Assembly (NCBI GenBank): GCA_003427395.1
Contig: BFEA01000069.1
Location: 843,515-871,427, forward strand
Direction: 5' to 3'
Source: Chara braunii
Lineage: Eukaryota > Streptophyta > Charophyceae > Charales > Characeae
Length of the DNA stretch: 27,913 bases
The stretch's first letter is position 1. The number at the start of each line of letters is the position of its first letter. This document shows, piece by piece, positions 17,068 through 25,893 of this stretch. The notes below the pieces were generated by a model. It saw nothing but the letters and a program-made list of their open reading frames with translations. It did not search any database and was not told the DNA's origin. The position numbers were made by a program, and so were the translations under genes.

Positions 17068-17645
17068 TCCACACATACGTCTCGTGCTGACGCAGACGCC
17101 GAGGAACTCACATGGTTCACGACAGACTTAGAGCCGGCCGTTCGCGACCTGATTCGAGAGTACTGTGACGTCTTTCCCCCGTATTTCTCATACAGCGGGA
17201 TTCCCCCGATGTTGAGCATTCTATCCAGCTCGTGCTTGACTATCGTGTTCACCATCACGCACCGTACAGACTCTCGATCCCAGAGGCGACGAAACTCAAG
17301 CGTCAGCTTGAGGAGCTCCTTCGACTTGGTTTCATTAAGCCCAGTAACTCCCTTTGGGGTGCACCTGTCCTCTTTGCTCGCAAAGCGGACGGAACTCTCT
17401 GCCTCTGCATCGACTACCGCGGCCTTAACCGTTACACGGTTAAGAACAACTATCCCATGCCCCGCGCGGATGAGTTGTTTGACCGTCTGGCAGGCAACCA
17501 CTTCTTCACAAAGATTGATCTTCGTAGCGGTTGCCACCAGATCCGCGTTGCCGCAGAGGATCAGCCGAAGACCGCCTTCCAGTCGCGCTTCGGCCACTAC
17601 GAGTTCACGGTGATGCCATTCGGCCTCACCAATGCACCTGCCACC
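17068..17645 (+). pseudogene. pol (RT): Chromovirus reverse transcriptase, N-terminal half, cut by an inversion
   Basis: The connecting segment (ELTWFTTDLEP...YCDVF) is followed by a one-base frameshift near 17208. RT blocks come next: [29 protein letters not shown] (about 17400), [14 protein letters not shown] (first catalytic Asp) and [11 protein letters not shown] (ending about 17645). The family's next block, the YxDD palm motif, does not follow on this strand. It is found reversed at the far end of the adjacent inverted segment. Confidence 0.9.
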
Positions 17646-18331
17646 TCCATCCTCCACGATGGTCGGGAAGTAAGTAACAGGAGGACTGTCAGTGGAGGGA
17701 AGCGGTGGGAGGGTAGGCGTCAGTCGAGAAGCACTGTCAACAGGAGGGGGGGAAAAGGAGGAACATGGGGGTAAGGTGAATCTGGAGGAGAGGGAAACAC
17801 CCGAGAAAGGACAGCTCCTACTGCAAAATCTGACGCATCGGTGGTGACGATAAAGGGACGATCAAAATCGGGAAGGCGAAGAACCGGCGCACAGGTCACC
17901 GCCTTCTTGAGGGCGCGAACGGCGTTCTCGCACAGGGGTGTCCAAAACCACGGCGGGTTCTTCCGGAGGAGGGTAGAGGTAAGGGCGTAGGAATACCTAG
18001 CGTATCCTTGGATAAAATTACTATAGTAGCTGGTGAGGCCTAGGAAACTGCGAAGCTGCTTGGCAGATGTAAGGACGGGCCACTCTGCAATAGCAGTAAT
18101 CTTCGCGTTGTCCATGTGGAGACCCTGGTCAGACACATGGTGTCCTAGGAAGTTCACTTTGCGCTGGGCAAAGCGGCACTTAGTGAGCTTGGCATAGAAG
18201 CCATGCTTGCGTAGGCATTGTAGGACATCGCGGAGGTGTCTAAAATGGTCTTCTAAGGTACGACTGTAGACCAGGATGTTGTCCAAGTATACGATAACGT
18301 ATTCTTCAAGAATGTCCCTGAAGATGTCGTT
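17646..18331 (-). pseudogene. pol (RT-RNase H): Inverted piece of the chromovirus pol: RT palm/thumb to RNase H start
   Basis: Read on the minus strand from 18331, it starts NDIFRDILEEYVIVYLDN, continues NFLGHHVSDQGL and SFLGLTSYYSNFI, and reaches PFIVTTDASDFAVGAVLS (RNase H first Asp), then a Pro/Ser-rich stretch. These are the residues missing between 17645 and 18332 on the plus strand, so a segment of about 686 bp has been flipped in place. A few residues are lost at the left junction and perhaps twenty at the right. The YLDD motif reads YLDN (18278-18289), changing a catalytic Asp. A run of seven C's near 17746 breaks the Pro-rich frame. Confidence 0.9.
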
Positions 18332-18620
18332 TGAACGTGAGGTTCTCGCAGTGGTTTATGCTACCCCGCATTGGCGTCATTATCTGCACGGGGCGCCCTT
18401 CACGGTGCGTACGGACAACTCAGTTGTCCAGGCTTTCCTCACGAAGCCTAAGCTTTCCCCTCGACAGGCACGCTGGTGGCGTGATTTATCCGAGTTCAGT
18501 TTCACCACTCAGCCCATCAAGGGTGAAACGAACCGCGTCGCCGATGCCTTGTCCCGCCGTCCTGATCACAATCAGGAACCCATCTTGCTGCCATCTCCAT
18601 CACCACTGTTGATCGGTCGG
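18332..18620 (+). pseudogene. pol (RNase H): Chromovirus RNase H, C-terminal part
   Basis: The plus-strand frame resumes at FEREVLAVVYATPHWRHYL and goes on through VRTDN and NRVADALSRRP, the standard Ty3 RNase H blocks (Glu, Asp, Asp). A one-base deletion near 18588 shifts the frame before the integrase. Confidence 0.88.
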
Positions 18621-19800
18621 TGATTGACGCGTATTGCGCTCAGTACCGCCACTGCCCCGATTATTGCATCATCCACGCGACACTGCGGAGTGACAAGACC
18701 GTTCCTTCCTACTCCCTCGGGGAGAACGGCCTCGTGTACTGGCATGGCAGATTTGGTCAGCTAGGACCACGTATCTGCGTTCCCTCCACCGGACAGCTCC
18801 GCGCCCAGGCTGTAGCAGAGTTCCATGACCAGGCAGCTGCCGGTCATATGGGTTTCCACAAGACGTTGGCTCGTGTTTGCCACCTATACGTCTGGCCGAA
18901 GTCCAAGGACTTTGTCAAAGCCTAAATCCAGGAGTGTCCTACCTGCCAGGAGGTGAACAGTGCGAACCACCTTCCGTATGGGTTACTTCAGCCCCTACCC
19001 ATACGTGAAGGTCGTTGGTAGTCCATCTTGATGGATTTCATTGGTCCCTCCGCCCACCCACTCAGCGCGGTCATGATGCTATCTTGGTCGTCGTCGATCG
19101 CTTCACAAAGCGTGCACGTTTTGTTCCGTGCCGCTATCGCATTAGCGCTCATGAGGTCGCCGACATCGTCTTCGACCGAGTCGTGAGAGATCACAGCTTA
19201 CCTCAGAGCATCATCTCCGACCGTGACCCGCGCTTTACCAGCATATTCTTGCGACGCCTGCACGAGGTGTACGGATCCCAGCTCTGCTTCTCATCATCTT
19301 ACCACCCTAAGACGGATGGTCAGACTAAGGTCACCAACAAAACTCTCGGTAATATCCTCCGAAAGTTTGTTAGGGATGACCGACACTGGGACTTACACTT
19401 AGCCCACGCGGAGATTGAGTACAACCACACTGTTTCGCCAGCCACGGGGATGTCGCCATTCTATTGTGACCTCGGCTACCACCCTTGCGTACCCGCAGAT
19501 TTCCTACGACCATCGAGGTTGCGCCCGGATACTCGTTGCCCTGCGCTTGACGACTGGATCGCCCACATGGCAGCGATTATGAAGCGCGCACGCGAGATTT
19601 TAGCCAACTCCCAGACTCGCATGGCCGCACGAGCGAACCGATCACGAATGGATCATCCATTCAAAGTCGGTGACGATGTACTCGTCGACGCACGCCACTT
19701 ACAGCTCGAAGCAGATACGCTTCGCAAGTTCAGGAGTCGTTTCTTTGGTCCATGCCGCATCCTTCAGGCCGTCAATCTGATACTACCACTAGTCCGGTCA
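18621..19800 (+). pseudogene. pol (integrase): Chromovirus integrase, catalytic Glu replaced
   Basis: The HHCC zinc-binding domain is seen as EFHDQAAAGHMGFHKT and CPTCQE. The core has MDFIGP (Asp at 19034) and ISDRDPRF (Asp at 19219), followed after exactly 35 residues by Lys (AAG, 19327-19329) in TDGQTKVTNKTL, where the family has Glu. The DDE triad is therefore broken. Further damage is TAA at 18923, TAG at 19019 (GRW*SI) and frameshifts near 19040-19070 and 19770-19800. The C-terminal beta-barrel-like region (FKVGDDVLVDARHL) is present. Confidence 0.9.
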
Positions 19801-20274
19801 GCTTCCGTGTGAAGCTACCTGATTACCTTCGACAGGCTCGCGTACTTGATGTTTACCACGTCTCCTTGTTGCGTCCTTATCGCAGACCGTCCGAGCGCTT
19901 CGCCAGACGCCCTTATGAGCGCCCTCCACCTATCATGGTGGACGGTCACGAGGAGTTCGTTGTTTCTGACATCGTATCACGCCGAGTTACCGACGATACC
20001 CCTCCACGCATCGAGTACCTTGAGCATTGGAGGAGGCTACTTGGGAGCCCCTCGAGCACTTGCAGCACGCCAGGATGTTGGTGTGTACATATGATCGTGC
20101 TCGTCGTGCTGAGACATCTGCTTCTACTAGCCGACTGACCCTCTTTCTCCTCCTCCGGCTGAGGAGATTGCTGAGGACGCGCCCGCTCCCTCTGAGGCCG
20201 TTCCTCGGCCGCAGACGGTCGCCTCCGAGCGTCCACAGCGCGCTCATTGTCGCCCTTCGCGTTACGATGACTGA
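19801..20274 (+). pseudogene. pol (chromodomain): Chromovirus pol C-terminus with chromodomain
   Basis: After the integrase tail (VLDVYHVSLLRPY) comes a chromodomain: HEEFVVSDIVSRR, IEYLEHW, then EEATWEPLEHLQHARMLV. About 12-14 bases are missing between the EHW and EEATWEP blocks, shifting the frame. In chromoviruses this domain binds methylated histone tails and steers integration to heterochromatin. A Pro/Glu-rich tail ends at TGA 20272-20274. Confidence 0.82.
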
Positions 20275-21174
20275 CACTCTTATCCTCTATCTTTCCCCAC
20301 AGACTCACACCATAGGTACTCCATCATCATCTCTACTTCAGGATGTCAGCGTTTTGCGGCTCTGCTTCGACATCGACTCCACTTCTACTTCATCGACGTC
20401 ATCGACCACTTCGACGACTTCAGCTACTTTGGACGTGACTACTTCACGTCACCACCCTACCCTGCATACTCCCTTGCCTATGTCGCATGATGGGTCTCAC
20501 TTAGCTGGGTCTCTTTGAGTTTGGCTCTCCCTTGGTATCGCATAGGTATTGAGACCGTAGCGTTATCTTGGCTTCCTTGCTCCCAGACCTAGCTCCCTCT
20601 CCCAGTCGGTGAGTTGTGTGCATGTTTCCCTCACCCACTGCCCTCATCACCCTAGCGCCGACTTTTGCATGCCTCCAGTTCGGCATAGCTCCACCCTATT
20701 CCAGGCTCCCCTTTTCATGGTCGACCCTGCATGGTGTCACCCTTTTGTCGAGCATTACCCGCCTTGATGGTCTATCTGTTAGGGTCATTGGTTTTGTTTC
20801 GCTACCACTCTCCCACCTTGAGCCTGATGACCTATCCCACCTTCATGTGTGACTGCCTTTAGGAGTTTCGATTCTTAGGCTGCATTCACCCCCTCTGAGA
20901 CCATCCCACTCTTAGTGGTTCAGCGACATNACATNATCTTNTNACATATTGCTCTTTTCCTTTCAGCACTGAGGCCACTGCCTCCAGGACTTTAGGATTG
21001 TATCATACTACATTTCATTTTCTGCTGTTAGCTAGGATATGTATACCAGACATTTGCTTTTCTTTTGACATGCTCTGCATCCTAGATTTCTCAGCTTTCT
21101 TTATTGCAGAAATCCGTTGTTTTTGCGGATAGCGTGTTTATGGCTCTTGCGATCCATTACAGGTCTGAGGATCG
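20275..21174 (+). other. 3' non-coding region of the chromovirus
   Basis: About 900 bp without a credible frame. Four N's at 20930, 20935, 20941 and 20943 mark poor consensus. No clear polypurine tract adjoins the LTR. Confidence 0.6.
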
Positions 21175-21530
21175 TGCAGCGGGCCTTCATCTGCCCTAGC
21201 CTACAGCCAGGGCCTATTTGGCTATTTGCCCAGTTCGGCCTGTTGGACCAGGCCGTGGCTTGACCCCACAAGCCGTGTGCTGTTGTAGTCCTGCCCGGTA
21301 CCACTGTCGGTACCAGACCAGGCCAGTCCAGTCGAGTCAGTCAGTCCGCTGGGGGTAAACCCCAGCAGTTGTCTGTTTTTCCTCATTCTTCACTTTTGCA
21401 GATCTTGGAGTACGTGCGTGTGGAGTCTGTGTCGGAGCTGCGCTGTCCCTTCCAACTCCATCTCTACCTCCTCCTTCGTCCACCCTTCTTCTCCACCCTG
21501 TCGGACCGCCATCCCGGCGGGTCCGGCACA
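21175..21530 (+). repeat. 3' LTR
   Basis: It runs from TGCAGCGGGCC to GGTCCGGCACA, 356 bp. It aligns with 11453-11795 apart from an extra 13 bp near the start and about 14 substitutions counted by eye. Confidence 0.93.
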
Positions 21531-21535
21531 TGCCT
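21531..21535 (+). repeat. Right target-site duplication TGCCT
   Basis: It directly follows the 3' LTR and is identical to 11448-11452. Confidence 0.9.
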
Positions 21536-21721
21536 GCTCCTTCCTGCTCGCCCGTGAGCGCGTGAGTGCCAGCGAGCTTCAGCGCAGCAGCGCTTGCGCA
21601 GCATGCAGCCAGCACCCGAATGCCANTGCCTGCTCCTTCCTGCTCGCCCGTGAGCGCGTGAGTGCCAGCGAGCTTCAGCGCAGCAGCGCTTGCGCAGCAT
21701 GCAGCCAGCACCCGAATGCCA
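21531..21721 (+). repeat. 95-bp perfect direct duplication around a single N
   Basis: 21531-21625 and 21627-21721 are identical as far as I can read, separated by one N at 21626. This is the expected look of two overlapping contig ends joined without merging. It may not exist in the genome. Confidence 0.85.
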
Positions 21722-22130
21722 AATGCGGAGGCAGACCCTTTGCTATATGGAAGTGGCCTACCTGCTTGCTGTCCCAGGCTGCGCTGGGCCTTTCCCAAGA
21801 AGCTTCCGGTAGGTCCTGGTAGGCTGAGGCCCAGTCCATGCAACTCAGGCCCTGGGCCTGTAGTGGTTGCTTGCGCCCAACTGTCAACGGCCTGTGTTAG
21901 GCCCACATCCCGTATCCAGCCCTGGGCCTCTCTTCGGTACATTTACACAGGTTGCCCAGGGCGTGGGTTCTTCCAACCAACTGGCGCTGCGCAACTGCCT
22001 GAATTTCCTTGAGTTGCGTGGTGACCGAAATAGAGGCCCTCAGGCTCTCGTCGTGCCTGCCTTCACTTAGGGCGGCCGCCGTGATACTTGACAGAGCCTG
22101 AATGGGGCTAATAGGGACGTAAGCCTCGCA
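21722..22130. other. Gene-free flank between the two retroelements; possible LTR of the minus-strand element
   Basis: No coding frame is convincing. If the purine tract read on the minus strand just before 22130 is a polypurine tract, this would be the start of the second element's 3' LTR (TGCGAGGCTTACG...), but I cannot see a partner LTR in the window. Confidence 0.3.
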
Positions 22131-22145
22131 TTCCCTCCTCCATTA
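22131..22145 (-). promoter_or_regulatory. Candidate polypurine tract of the minus-strand retroelement
   Basis: The minus strand reads ATGGAGGAGGGAA immediately before TG, the usual PPT/LTR junction. It lies about 25-40 bp after the pol stop at 22168. Confidence 0.45.
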
Positions 22146-22167
22146 CTTCACTAGTTCTCTGAGAAGT

Positions 22168-23687
22168 TCAGTCTTCAATGATCTGGCGCTTTCCCTTCTG
22201 CAGAGATTTCTCATACTGAGCTACAATCTGAGGAGCAGTCTGCATTAGTTCCTCCCTTGTGAACCAGCCGTCCTCCTTTGGATCCAGATGATGTTGGAAC
22301 CGAGCTCGGTACTGCAGCTTCGGTTTCGGAGGATGCCCCCTGCCTGTCGGTCTCGAACGGGCAGCTCCCTCTGATCCACGATGTCATCTATGTCCACGTC
22401 TCCATCCATGGTTGGGGGCAGCATTGAGCGTCAAGAAGGAAACTGGTCTGTTTCCCTGAAAGGTGCAAGCTTGGACGCGTGAAAGACAGGGGTCATAAGG
22501 TAAGTGCGTAAGTGACAAGGGATGCGAATAACATAAGACGGGTCATCCGGTTCATTCCCCACGACATCCAATACCTCCCAGGGTCCAAAGTATTGTGGCA
22601 CGAGCTTGCGGGAGATCCCGTGCTCCTGTCCCAGTTCTGAGGACTTGACCCAGACTCTCTCTCCTACCTGAAACGTGGCTGGGCGGCGGCGTTTGTTCTC
22701 TGACTCTATCATCGCCGCCTGTGTCTTGTGCATCTGCTCGACAACCTGCTGCATCAGCTGTTCGTATCGATAAGCAAACTCTAAAGTTCCAGGTGCAGCA
22801 TTCGGCTGATTGTCAGGTAGTAGAAAGTCTAAAGGCAGTCGGGGTCTAAAGGTCAGTAGCAAGCTGTTAGGACTGACTCTGGTTGCGCTGTGCACAACAT
22901 TATTGTACAAACTGGCGATGAGAGCAAGTTTCTCATCCCAATCTACCCGATTTGGCTTGATGTAATGCCTTAGCAGGTGTTGTACAGCACGGTTCATTTG
23001 TTCAGCATGCCCGTTTGCCTCGGGATGGTTATCTGATGTCATCTGCAGTTGCGTGCCTTGCTCTACAGTTGCTGCTTTCCACAATTCGTTGGTAAATCGC
23101 ACATCCCGGTCGCTAACGATAAACTTTGGCAATCCAAAATCTCTAACCCAATTCTCTTTAAACATTTTAATCACATACTCCGTCTTAGTTGTTGCCGGCA
23201 TTGCAACTAACCTAGCAAACTTACTAAACCTATTCACAATGACGTAGATGTAGCGCATTCCACTCTTGTTGGTGACCAACGTATCCATGAAGTCCATGGA
23301 TAGGCTCTCATCAGGCCTTTTCGGAATCGGAAGGGGCTTCAGGAACCCAAGAGTTGCTTGAGTACGTGGCTTGTCCCTCTGACAGACCTGACAAGTCTCC
23401 ACGTACAACTTAGCATCTCTAATCAATGTGGGCCACTGGAACCGCTGCAGCAAGTTAGACGCAGTCTTCTTGAATCCAAAATGTCTTGTAGCATCATGAC
23501 ATTCACCTAAAAACAAACTACGCAAAGACTCTCTATTAGGAACACACAAACGTTTATTCCCAGCCGCGTCAAGGAACAACAAGCCGTTGACCAACTCAAA
23601 CTTGGCAGAAGTCGCTTTGTCCTTTGCCTCGAGTCTGCGGATGATCTTAGACATGAACGGATCCTCGCGATAGGCTTCCACCAAGGA
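22168..23687 (-). pseudogene. pol (integrase): Integrase and chromodomain-like C-terminus of the second retroelement
   Basis: It opens with the end of RNase H/linker (SLVEAYREDPFMSKII) after a TAG at 23688-23690. HHCC residues are seen in ECHDATRHFGFKKT and CQVCQRD. The DDE core is intact: SMDFMD, VSDRDVRF, then Glu after 35 residues in NGHAEQMNRAV. The barrel-like tail includes GERVWVKSSEL and GPWEVLDVVG. After TGA at 22431 and a one-base shift, the frame continues as YRARFQHHLDPKEDGWFTRE, resembling the degenerate chromodomain of related elements, to TGA 22168-22170. The integrase domain itself is the best-preserved part of this element. Confidence 0.88.
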
Positions 23688-24632
23688 CTAAGTAACATTG
23701 TCTGTAAGATTGAACTCAGTAATCAGCGCACCTGAGAAATCAGGTCTACGCGATAAGGCATCAGCAACCTTGTTGTACTCGCCCTTGATGTACTGGGGTT
23801 CGAAGTCATATTGTTCTATGACTTCGATCCAACGCTTGAGAATGTCAGAGAGTACCGGTTGAGTTCTCATCCATCTCAGGGTCTGATGATCAGTCCTGAG
23901 GATGAAGAACCTCCCAAGGAGATAATGTCTCCAATGGGTCAGAGCCTTGTACACCGCATAGAGTTCCTTCTCATAGGTGGACTTTGCCAACTTCTGAGAC
24001 GGCATCTTTTTGGACATGTACTCGACAGGCCTCAACTTTTTCTCCTCATGTTGCGCAAGTACGGCGCCTATGCCATGTTGGCTAGCATCCGTAGTCACTA
24101 TAAATGGCTTCTCAGGATCAGGAAGTTTCAAGACTTCGTAATGCGTCACCCCGTGCTTCAGATGTATGAAAGCAGCCTCGCATCTCTCAGTCCACTCCCA
24201 TGGGGTGTCAAGGCGGGTCAGATCAGTCAAAGAGGCGGCAACTATGCTATAGTTCTTCACGAAGTTGCGATAGTAGTCGGTCGTCCCTAAGAAAGATCTC
24301 ATCTCAGTCACAGACTGAGGACGTGGCCAATCATGAATGCTGGCCACCTTCGCGTCATCGGGCTTCAACCCTTCCGCGAAAATCTCATGACCCAAGTATA
24401 AAACACGGGTGCGACCAAACTCGCACTTTTCACCGTTGATCTTGAACTTGTGCTGTCGCAGGAGACTGAGGGCTTTGTCCAATTTCGCAATGTGCTCCTC
24501 GACAGTCTTACTCAAAATAAGTATGTCATCGAGGTACACGATGAAAAACTTATCCAAGTAGTCATGAAAGATCCGATTCATAGCGTGTTGAAAGGTGCCA
24601 GGAGCATTGCAAAGAACGAAAGGCATCACCAC
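23688..24632 (-). pseudogene. pol (RT-RNase H): Reverse transcriptase palm to RNase H of the second retroelement
   Basis: Open for about 314 codons. Blocks: MPFVLCNAPGTFQHAMNRIF, then FFIVYLDDILILS (YxDD intact), YLGHEIFAEGLKPDDAKV, SFLGTTDYYRNFV, RNase H FIVTTDASQHGIGAVLAQ, STYEKELYAVYKALTHWRHY, LRTDHQTL and KVADALSRRPDF. It ends at TAG 23688-23690, where Gln before SLVEAY would restore the frame into the integrase. Confidence 0.92.
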
Positions 24633-25444
24633 AAACTCGTACAGACCGTACCTGGTCTGAAATGCAGTTTGTGTTGATCCTCAGGTCGGATTGCAATCTG
24701 ATGAGATCTATCTTACTGAAGTACCGACACCCTTGCACTCTATCTAGCAAACCGTCGATGCGCGGTAGGGGCTCTCTGTTCTTGACAGTGATGGCATTGA
24801 GGCCCCTATAGTCAATGCACATTCTAAGTGTTCCCTCCTTCTTCTTAGGTACAAATAGTACTTGAGACCCATAAGGAGAGACACTTGTCCGGATCCAACT
24901 TCTCTACGAGTTCCTTGAGTTGTCGGCGAAGCTCATCGAGCTCGCCTACAGACATCCGATAGATCCTACCCTTGGGGATGCTAGACCCATGGATAATCTC
25001 TATCGCGTAGACGACCTCCCTCTCTACAACCCCTGTCGGCTCTTCAAATAGATCAGGGTACTTGGCAACCACTCCCTCTATCTCCAGCGACATTTTCACC
25101 GGCTTGCCTGCAGCAGAGATATAAACTAGATACATACCCTCCTCCTGATTTTGCTTATAATTATTATAGAACGCGGCCGCACACATGCATCCGTGGGACT
25201 CAATCAGACTACTAGCTTTGAACTTACGCAATCTGGCGGTCCCTCCACCTGGCAAAGTGTGTTTGACTACTTTTCGGTCCCCGTCAAACTAGGGTTGTGC
25301 CACAGAGAGGTAGTACATACCTAACAACATGTCCATGGGGAGTTCATCGCTCACTAGGAACAAGACGCGATGTCTCAATTCCCCTCCCACGTACGGGAAA
25401 CAACACTCAACATCCTGAAGGTAGTCATTGACTACCATGCGCTA
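24562..25444 (-). pseudogene. pol (RT): Linker and RT N-terminal half of the second retroelement, frameshifted
   Basis: Reads MVVNDYLQDVECC and then, after TAG 25289-25291, HTLPGGGTARLRKF, EIIHGSSIPKGRIYRMS and LDELRRQLKELVEK. A one-base shift near 24890 leads to [28 protein letters not shown] and CRYFSKIDL. About 11 bases are missing just after KIDL, where the family has (K/R)SGY, and a further one-base deletion lies about 40 bp on before the palm frame. TAG at 25442-25444 precedes the MVVNDY block. Confidence 0.85.
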
Positions 25445-25893
25445 TTTGTTGCCACAGGTCGACTCACGCGCTGCACTTGCCCCTGTAAGCGCAGCCTCTC
25501 AACGCATGCGCGACTGATAAAGTTCCTAGTCGAGCAAATGTCATAATAGGCCCCGGCCTTGCCGTCGCCAATGACCAGCTCGCTAACGAACATCTCACCC
25601 TTCGGGGCTTTGACTAGGGTCGTCCAAGAAGCTAGCGGGTATGATCTAGACCACTCTTCCTCTAGCTCCTCTAAGGACTGAAACACATTAATCGAACAGA
25701 GGCTCGATGGGTCTGAACGTGTTTGCGGGACGACGCTGAAGTCTGTAGCTTGGGCCATCTCTCGAGATACTGAGGGTGTCTCCACCACCTCGACCCTAGT
25801 AGGAACAAGTTCCGAACAACTACTATTCCTACTGGCCCGACTCGGACGTGTTTCCCGGAGCAGTGCCTGAAGTGTTGGCAACAGTGCTACCAA
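25445..25893 (-). pseudogene. pol (protease): Protease region of the second retroelement, active site altered
   Basis: This frame is shifted by one base relative to gag. ELVIGDGKAGAYYDICSTRN, then FISRACVERLRL, matches the retropepsin block, but the catalytic Asp (25540-25542) is followed by Ile-Cys instead of Thr/Ser-Gly. A one-base shift near 25450 leads into the pol frame. Confidence 0.75.

Larger units (their letters stand above)
11453..21530 (+). mobile_element. Ty3/gypsy chromovirus, structurally complete but inactivated
   Basis: About 10.1 kb between two direct LTRs that begin TG and end CA, flanked by the 5-bp duplication TGCCT. Order: LTR, PBS, long leader, gag with zinc knuckle, retropepsin, reverse transcriptase, RNase H, integrase, chromodomain, 3' non-coding, LTR. 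RT before integrase and a C-terminal chromodomain define a chromovirus. By eye the LTRs differ at about 14 of 343 aligned positions (mostly transitions), plus a 13-bp indel. Inactivation comes from multiple stops and frameshifts, an inversion in pol, and altered RT and integrase active-site residues. I see no clear polypurine tract before the 3' LTR (only AGGTCTGAGGATCG). Confidence 0.92.

Noticed and set aside
17720-18286. A second, antisense retroelement inserted in the chromovirus
   Set aside because: The antisense piece contains just the blocks missing from the plus-strand pol and has no LTR, PBS or extra domains, so an in-place inversion explains it better.
13904-20274. Separate host genes for the several open frames with protease, integrase or chromodomain similarity
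   Set aside because: They lie in order between matching LTRs and are pieces of one gag-pol.
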